Assembly (NCBI GenBank): GCA_026391735.1
Contig: JAPLDL010000015.1
Span: 62,001-126,000 of the forward strand
Direction of reading: 5' to 3'
DNA: 64,000 nucleotides
Source of the DNA: Bacteroidota bacterium
GTDB lineage: Bacteria; Bacteroidota; Bacteroidia; Bacteroidales; FEN-979
Part shown: positions 8,269 to 17,201 of the stretch, in pieces
Numbering within the stretch: position 1 is the stretch's first letter
Layout: each line of letters opens with the position of its first letter
Notes under the pieces: generated by a model
What the model was told of the DNA's origin: nothing
Databases searched by the model: none
What the model saw: the letters and a program-made list of their open reading frames with translations, nothing else
Position numbers and translations under genes: made by a program

Positions 8269-11200
8269 TTACATTGTAATGTTAATACCAAAAGCATACA
8301 AAGCAGTAACGGGATATCCGCCATAATCAATACCACTCGAAAGCACATCATTGCTCCCGATTTCAGGGGAGTAACCGGTGAATTTCGTCAGCGTATACAG
8401 GTTGTCTACTTTAAGGTAGAATCGGAGCTTCTGCATGTAAATTTTACTGCTCAATCTCTGCGGAAGAGTATATCCCAGGATCACATTACGTATCCTGATA
8501 AAGGAGCCGTCCTGGATGAACCTGTCTGAGGGTGTATAATTGTATCCTCCGTAAGAAGCACGGGGTTCTTTGTTACTTGTGCCGGGGCCGTACCATGCAC
8601 TCAGCACATTTGCTTCAAAGTTATACGGATCGGGCCTTACAGCATCCTTTGCATTGAATATTTTATTGCCGGTCTGACCCTGGATATTTACCGAGAAATC
8701 AAACCCTTTATATTCCAGGTCAAAGTTAAAGCCGAAAATGAATTTAGGGATAGGGGAACCAAGATAGGTGCGGTCTTTACCATTGATCACACCGTCGTGA
8801 TTAACGTCAACGAACCTGAGGTCTCCAACACCGGCCTGAGGGTCGTGGGGATAAGCATTAAGCTCTTCTTTGCTTTGAAAAACGCCATCGGTCTGGTAAC
8901 CGTAAAAAGCACCGATGGGCAGACCAACTTTGCTTTGAGTGACAGGAATACCATTGGCCAGGTAGCCTCCCATCAGAACTGAATCGACACCGCTGTTGCC
9001 TCCGATCTTAAGTACCTCATTATGAATGGTTGTTCCTAGGAAACTCACTCCATATTTAACCGGGCCGGCTTTATCTTTCCAGCCCACATTGAATTCAAAA
9101 CCCCTGTTGAGGACGGATGCTGCATTAAATGTAACCTTCTGGCCTGGTCCATTGCCAAAATACCCGGGGGTGGACAATTGTACGAGAATATCGTTTGTTG
9201 TCTTGTTATAAAAGTCAAATTCCCCGGTCAGGCGATTATTAAAGAATCCCGTTTCAAGGCCGATATCGGTTTGTGAAGTCACCTCCCATTTCAGGTCCGG
9301 ATTCCCGCTCACACCATAGGATGCTGCAGGATAGGCGCTGGCATTCGTCCCGAAAACGGCAACCATTCCATTATCAACCATGGAATAACGGCCATAGTAG
9401 CTGATCTTCTCATTCCCAATCTGTCCCCAGCTTGCCCGAAGTTTAAGATTTGACAGGAAATGGGCATTCTGCAGGAATTTTTCCTGCGATATGTTCCATC
9501 CGGCAGCAACCGACGGGAAATTCGACCAGCGGTTCTGCTCACTGAATTTGGAAGATCCGTCCCTCCTGAAAGTTAAAGTGAAAATATACCTTTTATCAAA
9601 AGTGTAATTCACACGTCCAAGGAATGAGACCATTGAATAATAAGCATCAGCACTTACTCCGTTAGAGATCTGGTTAATGGTGTTGACATTGTTGGCAGGA
9701 TCATATATATATGGCGGGTTTATGTACCAGAAACTTTGCCCGTCGCGGATAATGTTCTTACCAGTCAGATTAATTCCTTCAGAGGTTGTATTCTGCATCG
9801 TATAACCAACAACAATATTTATGGAATGCTTCTTAAAATCCTGCAGATAAGTAACGGTATTTTCCCAAAGCCAGGTTAGATTATCACTCCACCCCTTGTT
9901 AAGGGCGCTTAATAAATTTTGTTGCTGAGACGGAGATCCGTTAGGTTCATAAACCGTGAATTTAGGCGTGAAGCTCTCACTTTTATAATACCCTCCATCG
10001 ACGCCGAAACTGGATTTTACAATAATGGATTTCAGTATGGTAAGCTCTGCAAACATATTTCCAATACCCCTTACTCCTTTATTGAAGTTATTGGAATAAG
10101 CCAGATCAGCCAAAGGGTTCCCCACTCCGTCAACTGCGGCAAAATTACCATTTGCATAATAGGGTTCAATAGTCGGAAGAGCCCGATATGCCTGGTAAGT
10201 TACATCAGGTGCAATTTGCTGGGAGAATGGAGTGAGGGTTATGTTCGTGCCAAATTTCAGAAAGGATGTGAGATTAAAAGTATTGTTGAACTTCACAGTG
10301 AAACGCTGATAGTTAGATTTATCGATAATACCATCCTGCTTATAATATCCCAATCCCAGGTAATACTGAACATTTTTCGAGGCACCTGAAGCTGAAACCT
10401 GGAAGTTATAGACAGGCGCTACCTTAAATATCAGCTTCTGCCAGTCGGTATTCGCCACTGCGTCTACATTATTATATGTACCGGGGGTGATCTGGTTGGC
10501 CACGACGGCAAAATCCCTGCCGCTCAGTAATTTGATTTCTTTAACAATACTTTGTATTCCATATTCCCCACTGATGCTGAAAGTGGTCTTCCCTTCGACA
10601 GCACTTCCGGTTTTTGTAGTGACCATGATTACTCCGTTTGCTCCTCGGGAACCATAAATCGCAGTAGCTGAAGCATCTTTGAGTACCTCCATGGATTTGA
10701 TGTCTGCACTGTTTAACATAGAGATATCATCCATGATAACTCCGTCAACAACATAAATCGGAGATGTGTTATTAAAGGTACCTACACCCCTGATCCTCAC
10801 TACCGGAATTTCCCCTGGAGTTCCTGAGGTGCTGGTCACCTGAACCCCCGAAACTTTACCCTGCAAGCTCTGAACCGGGTCAATAGAAGTGATCTTGGTA
10901 ATATCATCTGATTTAACAGTACCAACGGAACCAGTGAGATCACTCTTGCGCATAGTCCCATAACCTACAACAACAACTTCCTGCAAGGATATTTTCGAAG
11001 GCTCCAAAACCACATCAATCACCTTTTCGGTGTTAACTTCAACTTCCTGGGTAGTGTAACCCACAAACGAAAATACCAATACAGCTTTACCTTGTTTTAC
11101 CTGGAGGCTGTATTTGCCATCCATATCTGTAACAGTACCGGTCTGACTATCCTTTAACCTTACGGTGGTACCCGGGAGGGTCTCCCTCGTATCCGAGGTT

Positions 11201-11325
11201 CTGACGGTCCCGGTAACAGTCCTGCCTTGTGAATAGGCGGAATTCGCAATGACAACCAATAAAAAAGAGGCTACCATTACCTGTTTGTGGACCGCTTGCA
11301 AAAATCGCGTAAATGATTTAATCAT
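8269..11325 (-). CDS. SusC/RagA TonB-dependent outer-membrane transporter
   Basis: A 1018-residue TonB-dependent transporter. It has a signal peptide (about 1-32), a CarboxypepD_reg-like domain (about 34-110), a TonB-box-like segment (EVVVVGYGT, about 115-123), a plug domain containing the SusC-family sequence VRIRGVGTFNNTSPIYVVDG and KDASATAIYGSRGANGVI, and a 22-strand barrel ending in an aromatic-rich strand. It imports oligosaccharides across the outer membrane using TonB/ExbBD energy together with SusD. It is the first gene of the operon and has a 293-bp leader region separating it from the regulator gene upstream on the same strand. The CarboxypepD_reg-only N-terminus (no STN domain) means it is not of the anti-sigma-coupled type, in keeping with a dedicated regulator next door. 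Confidence 0.96.
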   Translation of the reverse strand: MIKSFTRFLQAVHKQVMVASFLLVVIANSAYSQGRTVTGTVRTSDTRETLPGTTVRLKDSQTGTVTDMDGKYSLQVKQGKAVLVFSFVGYTTQEVEVNTEKVIDVVLEPSKISLQEVVVVGYGTMRKSDLTGSVGTVKSDDITKITSIDPVQSLQGKVSGVQVTSTSGTPGEIPVVRIRGVGTFNNTSPIYVVDGVIMDDISMLNSADIKSMEVLKDASATAIYGSRGANGVIMVTTKTGSAVEGKTTFSISGEYGIQSIVKEIKLLSGRDFAVVANQITPGTYNNVDAVANTDWQKLIFKVAPVYNFQVSASGASKNVQYYLGLGYYKQDGIIDKSNYQRFTVKFNNTFNLTSFLKFGTNITLTPFSQQIAPDVTYQAYRALPTIEPYYANGNFAAVDGVGNPLADLAYSNNFNKGVRGIGNMFAELTILKSIIVKSSFGVDGGYYKSESFTPKFTVYEPNGSPSQQQNLLSALNKGWSDNLTWLWENTVTYLQDFKKHSINIVVGYTMQNTTSEGINLTGKNIIRDGQSFWYINPPYIYDPANNVNTINQISNGVSADAYYSMVSFLGRVNYTFDKRYIFTLTFRRDGSSKFSEQNRWSNFPSVAAGWNISQEKFLQNAHFLSNLKLRASWGQIGNEKISYYGRYSMVDNGMVAVFGTNASAYPAASYGVSGNPDLKWEVTSQTDIGLETGFFNNRLTGEFDFYNKTTNDILVQLSTPGYFGNGPGQKVTFNAASVLNRGFEFNVGWKDKAGPVKYGVSFLGTTIHNEVLKIGGNSGVDSVLMGGYLANGIPVTQSKVGLPIGAFYGYQTDGVFQSKEELNAYPHDPQAGVGDLRFVDVNHDGVINGKDRTYLGSPIPKFIFGFNFDLEYKGFDFSVNIQGQTGNKIFNAKDAVRPDPYNFEANVLSAWYGPGTSNKEPRASYGGYNYTPSDRFIQDGSFIRIRNVILGYTLPQRLSSKIYMQKLRFYLKVDNLYTLTKFTGYSPEIGSNDVLSSGIDYGGYPVTALYAFGINITM

Positions 11326-11618
11326 AAGCAGTTGCTTAAATTGTTAATACTATGAGACAGAAGATGCTAAAGATAAACTACTATAAACCATGAAGTTAGG
11401 TTGAATAATCATTATAACAGCCAATATACAAAGGACTTTTACAAAATGTGCATCCCGGTCTTTCGCACTAATACATCATAGCGATGAAGAGTATTTTTAG
11501 GTACTACGTCAATTATACTTCACAGATGAGCTATAGTAGGCTAATTAATTGAAAAACAATAGTAAATATTATTTTTGATAAACTGAGTGAAAAACCGATT
11601 GAAGTGGTATAAATGCAG
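11326..11618. other. AT-rich regulatory gap between regulator and susC
   Basis: The largest gene-free stretch in the window (293 bp). It is AT-rich and has no open frame or RNA gene that I can recognise. It must hold the susC promoter and probably the operator for the regulator encoded at 11619-14477. A one-mismatch -7 element is listed separately. Confidence 0.6.
11368..11375 (-). promoter_or_regulatory. Candidate -7 element of the susC operon
   Basis: TATCTTTA on the minus strand, one mismatch to the Bacteroidota TAnnTTTG element, 42 bp upstream of the susC start codon. No clear -33 TTTG is seen. A weak basal promoter would fit activator-dependent expression. Confidence 0.35.
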
Positions 11619-11631
11619 TTAGAACTGCATT
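11612..11631. terminator. Palindrome at the end of the regulator gene
   Basis: AATGCAGTT-AG-AACTGCATT, a perfect 9-bp inverted repeat overlapping the last codons and stop of the regulator gene. It may be a weak terminator or a protein-binding palindrome. There is no long T-run after it. Confidence 0.35.
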
Positions 11632-14477
11632 ATAAATTCTACCAGGTTACTGTCGGAATTCAAACCAAGCCGTTTCCTTATCCTGTATCTCCTTGTTTCG
11701 ACACCTCGAAAACTGATATTCAACAAGGGAGCGATCTCCTTTGATGAAAGATTTAACTTAAGATAAGCACAAAGTTTCAGATCACTTTGTGTAAGATCGG
11801 GATAGGAGGACTTCAGCCGTTTAAAGAAATCCTGATGAGCCTGATCAAAGAGTTCTTCAAAGATCTTCCAATCCTGGTTTGTTGTCATATTCCTGCTGAT
11901 CAGTGAATGGATTCGAGTAAAGAAGTATGAAGGATACTGATCTCCAAGGATCTTTTTTTGCTGATCAAGCTCTTTTCGGATCTCAATTAAAAGTTCATTC
12001 TTTTTAATGATCGACATCGTTGAATCGGCAAGCTGCATAGTTTTATGTTGGATCTCCGACTGTAGCTTTTCATTCTGGAGTTTAATAATTTCCTTTTCAG
12101 ATTTTTGTTTTTCGTCAATTGCTTTTGTTACTGCCTGGGTACGCAATTCTTCCTGACGGTGCATAAACCTCCTTCGGAAGAGGTAAGTGCTTGACAGGAA
12201 AGCAAGTATGATGCAGAGAGCATAAAGCAAATAGGCCAGGGTGCTCTCGTACCAGGCAGGAAAAACTTTAAACCGCAATATAATAGGGCTGGTGAACAAC
12301 CCGTTTTCGTTGAGAGACCTTACCATAAAGGTGTAATTCCCTTTAGGCAGGCGGGTATAACTTACAAAAGCCTCTTCGGTAAGCGGGCTCCAGTCATTCT
12401 CGATCGAAGACAGCTTATACTGGTACAAATTCCGGATGTTATTGCTGTTAATATAGGTATACCTTATCGACACGGAATTCCAGGGATGAGGTATGGTAAA
12501 AGGGGATTGTTCGGGATTCAGGTGCTTCTTGATACCCTTTGAGTCAAAGCAGAAAAGATCCCTGAAAATCAATTTTGCCTTGTTTGTCTTTGCCGAAATT
12601 AAACGCTCGAGGTTGAGAACCGCGAACCCGTTATCAAGGCATAGCAGGCTGCGATTTTCATCCATACGGATCATGTTTTCATAATCCTCCATCATATGGA
12701 TCCCGTATGCAGGAAGAAAAACATGGACAAGCATCGAAGCCTTGCCGTCTTTAATTTCAAACAAGGCGATGTCGTCTTTTTTTATAAACCAGTATTTGTG
12801 GTCAAGGATGTCGACGATCCGTTTGGAAGCTTCAAAACCCGAAAGCTGGTTGTTCAGTTCCGAATACGGCATGATCTTATTATTCAGATCATCCCAGGTA
12901 TATAGTAATTTCCCGGTTGTAAAAACCACTCTGTTTTCAACCTTGAAAACATGAATATTGAAATCGGAAGGCAATCCGTCGGCCTTTCCGAAATAACGTA
13001 TATCACTCACACTGTCAAGCTTTTCGTTAAGCCTGAGTTTGTACAATCCTTTAACCGACTGCCCGATCCAGATATTTCCAAGATGGTCGGTCTCCAGAAA
13101 ACGCGATGGTTCCTGGTACCCGCTGACCTCCTGCTCATAAATCCATTCCTTACCTTGTTTTCTGTAGATCACGAGGGGTGAATAAGTGCTTTGTATAAGG
13201 TGTTCTCCGTCTTTGCCGCTGAATTTCCTTAGGGAATAGCCTCCGCTGACACCCGAAATTTGTCTCAGTTCGTTATCCTTTAACAGGTATGTGCCTGCAG
13301 TATGTCCGCAAATTAGGTTCCCGTCAACCTCTTTAAGATCCCAAACCTGTCCCTGGGAATTCCTGATAAATCTGTTCAGGCGGAAATCGGAAATAGAAGG
13401 ATCAAACCGGTAGCTAAAGATTCCCCTGTTGGTCCCCACATATAAAGAATTTTCAAAAAGTGCAGCAGAATACACAGCTCCAAGCTGTTCCGGTTTTTCC
13501 TGGTAAATGCCAATCCCCTGTTCCATGGAAATCCGGTCTATCCCCTTATCCAGAGCGGCCCAGATGGTCCCGTTTGCATCGGCACAAAGTGAAAGAACAG
13601 TATTGTTCTGAAGGTAATTCCCGGTATTCAGATGCGACACCACATTACCATTAAAATCCAGGATCAGAATTCCTCTTACAATAGTTCCAACCACCAGGTA
13701 TTTACCGTTTACTATCGCATTATTGATCTGGAATTCCCTGAGCTGTTTGCTGGCTGCGATTTCCCATGGCCTGATTGTTTTTCCGTCGAACTGAAAGAAA
13801 CCCCTTGAAGTTGTTCCGATCAGAAATTTCCCTCCCGGCATGGGCAGGATAGTCTTCACTTCAGTCTTTTCAAGGACTCCTGCATGGTCGAGGGGGATCA
13901 GGATATCATCCTGGACCTCATAAAGCATGCCCGAGACCGATTGAACGAAAAGGCGGTCATGTGCTTTAAGAAGAAAAATAATAGTGCCCGGAACCGGTAT
14001 GGACCGGATTCTGTTTTGATCATAAACAAAAAGGGAGGTGAAGCTCTGGAAATACATCTTTCCTTTGAAGGATATTATTTTCCAGATCTCATCATTATGA
14101 AGGTTGAGATGTTTTATCAAAGGTTTTAATGAACGGTATACTAACTCACCGTTCCCGTCTTTTTCCCAGTAACCGCATTCCTCATAGGAGCCTGTATAGA
14201 TCCTGCCGTCGGGAGACGCAAACACCGAGCGTAAAACAGTCTGGTCTGGGTTTCTATAAAGACTCCAGTCGGTGCCGTCAAAGATCAGAAGTCCGTCATT
14301 GTTTGCGGCATAAATGAACCCCCCGGCATCGGAATCGATAGACCAGTTCTGGTTGCCTGCATTATAATCCTGTTTGTTGAAATGTGTGACCAGGAAAGGT
14401 GTTTGTGCAATGCAACCAGATACAGCAGTGAGAATGCAAAGTGCAGGAATAATATATGCAAAGAGAGAATGCTTCAT
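11619..14477 (-). CDS. Membrane-spanning propeller/Y_Y_Y sensor with LuxR-type DNA-binding domain
   Basis: A 952-residue putative one-component regulator. A signal or anchor segment is followed by a long periplasmic beta-propeller with two-component-regulator-propeller (Reg_prop) repeats, for example NTVLSLCADANGTIWAALDKGIDRI and HLGNIWIGQSVKGLYKL. A Y_Y_Y domain follows at about 680-740. One transmembrane helix spans about 747-769, then a basic stretch (RRRFMHRQEELR), a coiled coil to about 850, and a LuxR/GerE-like helix-turn-helix at about 895-950 (DLKLCAYLKLNLSSKEIAPLLNISFRGVETRR). No histidine kinase or receiver domain is present, so this is not a hybrid two-component system. It most likely senses a glycan fragment in the periplasm and controls the susC operon directly downstream. 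Confidence 0.85.
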   Translation of the reverse strand: MKHSLFAYIIPALCILTAVSGCIAQTPFLVTHFNKQDYNAGNQNWSIDSDAGGFIYAANNDGLLIFDGTDWSLYRNPDQTVLRSVFASPDGRIYTGSYEECGYWEKDGNGELVYRSLKPLIKHLNLHNDEIWKIISFKGKMYFQSFTSLFVYDQNRIRSIPVPGTIIFLLKAHDRLFVQSVSGMLYEVQDDILIPLDHAGVLEKTEVKTILPMPGGKFLIGTTSRGFFQFDGKTIRPWEIAASKQLREFQINNAIVNGKYLVVGTIVRGILILDFNGNVVSHLNTGNYLQNNTVLSLCADANGTIWAALDKGIDRISMEQGIGIYQEKPEQLGAVYSAALFENSLYVGTNRGIFSYRFDPSISDFRLNRFIRNSQGQVWDLKEVDGNLICGHTAGTYLLKDNELRQISGVSGGYSLRKFSGKDGEHLIQSTYSPLVIYRKQGKEWIYEQEVSGYQEPSRFLETDHLGNIWIGQSVKGLYKLRLNEKLDSVSDIRYFGKADGLPSDFNIHVFKVENRVVFTTGKLLYTWDDLNNKIMPYSELNNQLSGFEASKRIVDILDHKYWFIKKDDIALFEIKDGKASMLVHVFLPAYGIHMMEDYENMIRMDENRSLLCLDNGFAVLNLERLISAKTNKAKLIFRDLFCFDSKGIKKHLNPEQSPFTIPHPWNSVSIRYTYINSNNIRNLYQYKLSSIENDWSPLTEEAFVSYTRLPKGNYTFMVRSLNENGLFTSPIILRFKVFPAWYESTLAYLLYALCIILAFLSSTYLFRRRFMHRQEELRTQAVTKAIDEKQKSEKEIIKLQNEKLQSEIQHKTMQLADSTMSIIKKNELLIEIRKELDQQKKILGDQYPSYFFTRIHSLISRNMTTNQDWKIFEELFDQAHQDFFKRLKSSYPDLTQSDLKLCAYLKLNLSSKEIAPLLNISFRGVETRRYRIRKRLGLNSDSNLVEFIMQF

Positions 14478-14521
14478 CGGATTAGCAGCTGAAATCGGAA
14501 GTCTAAAATACTAAAAATTCC

Positions 14522-14529
14522 TAACTTTG
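14522..14529 (+). promoter_or_regulatory. -7 promoter element TAACTTTG
   Basis: Exact match to TAnnTTTG, 43 bp before the SDR start codon at 14573 and in the divergent gap with the regulator gene. No clear -33 element. Confidence 0.55.
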
Positions 14530-14572
14530 GCGGATGAGGGATTCCCATTAAACGATCAAACACATAACAGTA

Positions 14573-15331
14573 ATGAAGAAGATAATACTTGTTACCGGCG
14601 CTACTTCCGGCTTCGGCAAAGCCATTGCGATCAAATTTGCAGAAAACGGGCACAAACTTATTATTACCGGCCGAAGAAAAGACCGCCTGGAAGATCTGAA
14701 ATCAAAACTTGAGAATGAGTTTAATGCAGAGGTACTTGCTTTATGTTTTGATGTGAGGGATGCCGCTGAGGTGGAAAGAAACATCCTTGCCCTGCCCGAA
14801 AACTGGAAAGCCATTGATGTCCTTGTAAATAATGCAGGGCTGGCCGTTGGCATGTCTCCCGTCCATGAAGGAGTTCTTGATGACTGGGAGCGGATGATCG
14901 ACACCAATATGAAAGGTCTTCTATATATGACAAGGTTTGTAGCCCCCCTGATGGTGGCACGCATGAATGGTCATATTATCAATATCGGTTCTGTTGCAGG
15001 AAAGGAAGTGTATCCTAACGGAAATGTGTATTGCGGTTCAAAATTCGGGGTGGACGCTATCACAAAAGGCACAAGAATTGATCTGGTTCAGTATAATATC
15101 AAAGTGACCCAGGTTGCGCCCGGTGCGGCAAACACCGAATTCTCTGTGGTCAGGTTCAAAGGCGATCAGCAAAGAGCCGATACTGTGTATAAGGGTTTCA
15201 AACCTTTATCGGCCGGGGATATTGCCGAAGTTGTATATTATGTGACCACGTTACCAGAGCATGTGAATATCAACGACTTGGTGATTATGCCTACAGCCCA
15301 GGCAAGTTCCATGCATTTTCATAAAGCCTGA
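14573..15331 (+). CDS. Short-chain dehydrogenase (YdfG-like)
   Basis: A 252-residue classical SDR, NAD(P)-dependent. It has the cofactor motif TGATSGFG (8-15), the NNAG motif (86-89), the catalytic Ser140 and the YxxxK pair Tyr153/Lys157. It most resembles the YdfG/3-hydroxy-acid dehydrogenase group (serine or 3-hydroxypropionate oxidation to the aldehyde or ketone), with the characteristic GQRADTVYKGFKPL-like C-terminal region; the real substrate cannot be read from sequence. Arg34-Arg35 after the second strand favours NADP. It has its own promoter and is followed by the acyl-CoA synthetase pair 88 bp downstream. Confidence 0.85.
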   Translation: MKKIILVTGATSGFGKAIAIKFAENGHKLIITGRRKDRLEDLKSKLENEFNAEVLALCFDVRDAAEVERNILALPENWKAIDVLVNNAGLAVGMSPVHEGVLDDWERMIDTNMKGLLYMTRFVAPLMVARMNGHIINIGSVAGKEVYPNGNVYCGSKFGVDAITKGTRIDLVQYNIKVTQVAPGAANTEFSVVRFKGDQQRADTVYKGFKPLSAGDIAEVVYYVTTLPEHVNINDLVIMPTAQASSMHFHKA

Positions 15332-15372
15332 ATCAGATATGTAATTCATTAGGATGTGATCTCAATTTTCAC

Positions 15373-15380
15373 TAACATTG
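15373..15380 (+). promoter_or_regulatory. Candidate -7 element for the acyl-CoA synthetase pair
   Basis: TAACATTG, one mismatch to TAnnTTTG, 39 bp before the start codon at 15420. Confidence 0.35.
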
Positions 15381-15419
15381 CAGATCAAACTCAGGATTCT
15401 CACCTTAAACCATAATTTA

Positions 15420-17186
15420 ATGGAAGTAATCCGCATTTTTGACCTCCTTCCTTATTATGAGCAGAAATACAAACCGAAGGATGATGTTATCGCATCAAAA
15501 GAAAACGGGCAGTGGGTTAAATTCAGCATCAAACAATACAGGGAAATGGCCGACAACATCAGTTACGGCTTCCTGGCTCTGGGTGTTCAGCCTGGCGATA
15601 AAATCGCCCAGATCAGCTCAAACCGGGTTGAATGGAATATTGTCGACATGGCCATTTTACAGGTTGGCGCCATCCACGTGCCAATTTATCCGACGATTAG
15701 TGAATCTGATTACGAGTATATCCTGAATCATGCGGAGGTAAAATACGTTTTTGTTTCGGGAGCGGAGCTTCTCAGGAAGATCCAGCATATCCTTCCTGAA
15801 GTTCCGTCGCTAAAGGATATATACACATACAAGGACAATAATGAACTGAAGCATCTGAGCGAACTGGTTGACCTGGGCCAGGCTAATGCTGATCAGGCGT
15901 TACTTGAGCGACGTAAAGCTTCAATCGGGCCGGATGATATGGCGACCATAATCTATACTTCCGGAACAACAGGCAATCCGAAAGGGGTAATGCTTTCTCA
16001 CAGTAATATTATCTCCAATTTCAAGGCTTGCGCACATATCCCTCCTTTCGGAGAGGAAGCAAGGGCGGTGAGTTATCTTCCGTTATGCCATGTTTACGAA
16101 CGCATGATGAATTACCTCTACCAGTACGACGGGATTTCAGTATATTATGCCGAGAGCATAGGGACCATCACGGATAATATGAAAGAGGTGAGGCCTCAGA
16201 TCCTTACCACGGTGCCAAGGCTGCTTGAAAAGATATATGATAAGCTGGTTTCGACCGGGCATAAACTTACCGGTGTAAAAAGCTGGATCTTTTGGTGGGC
16301 CTTCCATCTTGCTACACGTTATGAGTTGGATGGCGCCAATGGATGGTTCTATGAGCTTAAACGTAAACTTTACGATCGGCTGGTTTACTGCAAATGGAGG
16401 GAAGCCATGGGTAGCGAGATCAGCATCATTGTTTCGGGAGGAGCTGCGATGCAGCCCAGGCTTGGCAGGATGTTCACCTGTGCAGGGATCCATATTCTCG
16501 AAGGATACGGGCTTACAGAAACCTCGCCTGTGATAGCGGTCAACGATTTCAGCGAGAACGGAATTAAATTCGGAACTGTGGGCCCGGTGGTCAGGAACTC
16601 GAAAGTCAGAATTGCCGAAGACGGAGAGATCTGTGTAAAAGGGCCGGGTGTCATGATTGGCTATTATAAGGAACCTGAAATGACAAAAGACGCTGTAGAT
16701 GCTGATGGCTGGTTCCATACCGGTGACCTGGGACATATTGAACCGGAAGGACAACTGAAAATAACCGGGCGAAAAAAAGAATTATTCAAGACTTCTTTCG
16801 GCAAATATGTCAGTCCCCAACCTATTGAAGATAAGTTCAAGGAGTCGCTTTTCATTGACCAGATGCTGGTGGTGGGTGAGAATCAAAAGTTCGCCGGAGC
16901 ACTAATTGTGCCTGACTTTGCATTTCTTAAGGATTACTGCAGGGAAAAGGAAATTGAATTCACAACCCCGGCAGAAGTTATAGGCAATCAAAAGATCAGA
17001 AAACGTTTCGCAACTGAGATCAAGAAGTACAATAAGCTGTTCGGGGAAACTGAGCAGGTCAAATCATGGGAACTTCTGGACCATGAATGGACACTGGAAT
17101 CGGGGGCAATAACACCGACCCTGAAACTGAAACGGAGGTTTCTGCAGGAAAAATACAAGAAAGAGATCGAGGGTTTATTCAGATAA
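15420..17186 (+). CDS. Long-chain acyl-CoA synthetase (AMP-forming), first of tandem pair
   Basis: 588 residues from the ATG at 15420 (MEVIRIFDLLPYY). That start aligns with the N-terminus of the next gene (VKRLFDLLDVY), so the 14-residue upstream extension is rejected. ANL-superfamily adenylate-forming enzyme: motif YTSGTTGNPKGVMLSH for ATP binding, GYGLTETSP, and the C-terminal WFHTGDLGHIEPEG and ITGRKKELFKTSFGKYVSPQ hinge and lysine region. It converts fatty acid, ATP and CoA to acyl-CoA, AMP and pyrophosphate for lipid synthesis or degradation. The 15-bp gap to the next gene and roughly half-identical sequence mark a tandem duplication in one operon. Length is typical of the FACL/FadD15 type. 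Confidence 0.9.
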   Translation: MEVIRIFDLLPYYEQKYKPKDDVIASKENGQWVKFSIKQYREMADNISYGFLALGVQPGDKIAQISSNRVEWNIVDMAILQVGAIHVPIYPTISESDYEYILNHAEVKYVFVSGAELLRKIQHILPEVPSLKDIYTYKDNNELKHLSELVDLGQANADQALLERRKASIGPDDMATIIYTSGTTGNPKGVMLSHSNIISNFKACAHIPPFGEEARAVSYLPLCHVYERMMNYLYQYDGISVYYAESIGTITDNMKEVRPQILTTVPRLLEKIYDKLVSTGHKLTGVKSWIFWWAFHLATRYELDGANGWFYELKRKLYDRLVYCKWREAMGSEISIIVSGGAAMQPRLGRMFTCAGIHILEGYGLTETSPVIAVNDFSENGIKFGTVGPVVRNSKVRIAEDGEICVKGPGVMIGYYKEPEMTKDAVDADGWFHTGDLGHIEPEGQLKITGRKKELFKTSFGKYVSPQPIEDKFKESLFIDQMLVVGENQKFAGALIVPDFAFLKDYCREKEIEFTTPAEVIGNQKIRKRFATEIKKYNKLFGETEQVKSWELLDHEWTLESGAITPTLKLKRRFLQEKYKKEIEGLFR

Positions 17187-17201
17187 CCGAATCACTGCAT
17201 A

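Noticed and set aside
11326-11618. Riboswitch or small RNA in the susC leader
   Set aside because: No conserved riboswitch motif or stable structure with a terminator is recognised; the region is AT-rich with only weak hairpins.
11619-14477. Hybrid two-component system sensor
   Set aside because: No HisKA, HATPase or receiver motif is found between the membrane helix and the helix-turn-helix; the segment is a coiled coil of about 80 residues.
16137-16754. A 205-codon minus-strand frame in the first acyl-CoA synthetase
   Set aside because: Shadow of the conserved adenylation domain; a similar shadow occurs at the same place in the paralogue (17637-18125), as expected from shared codons.
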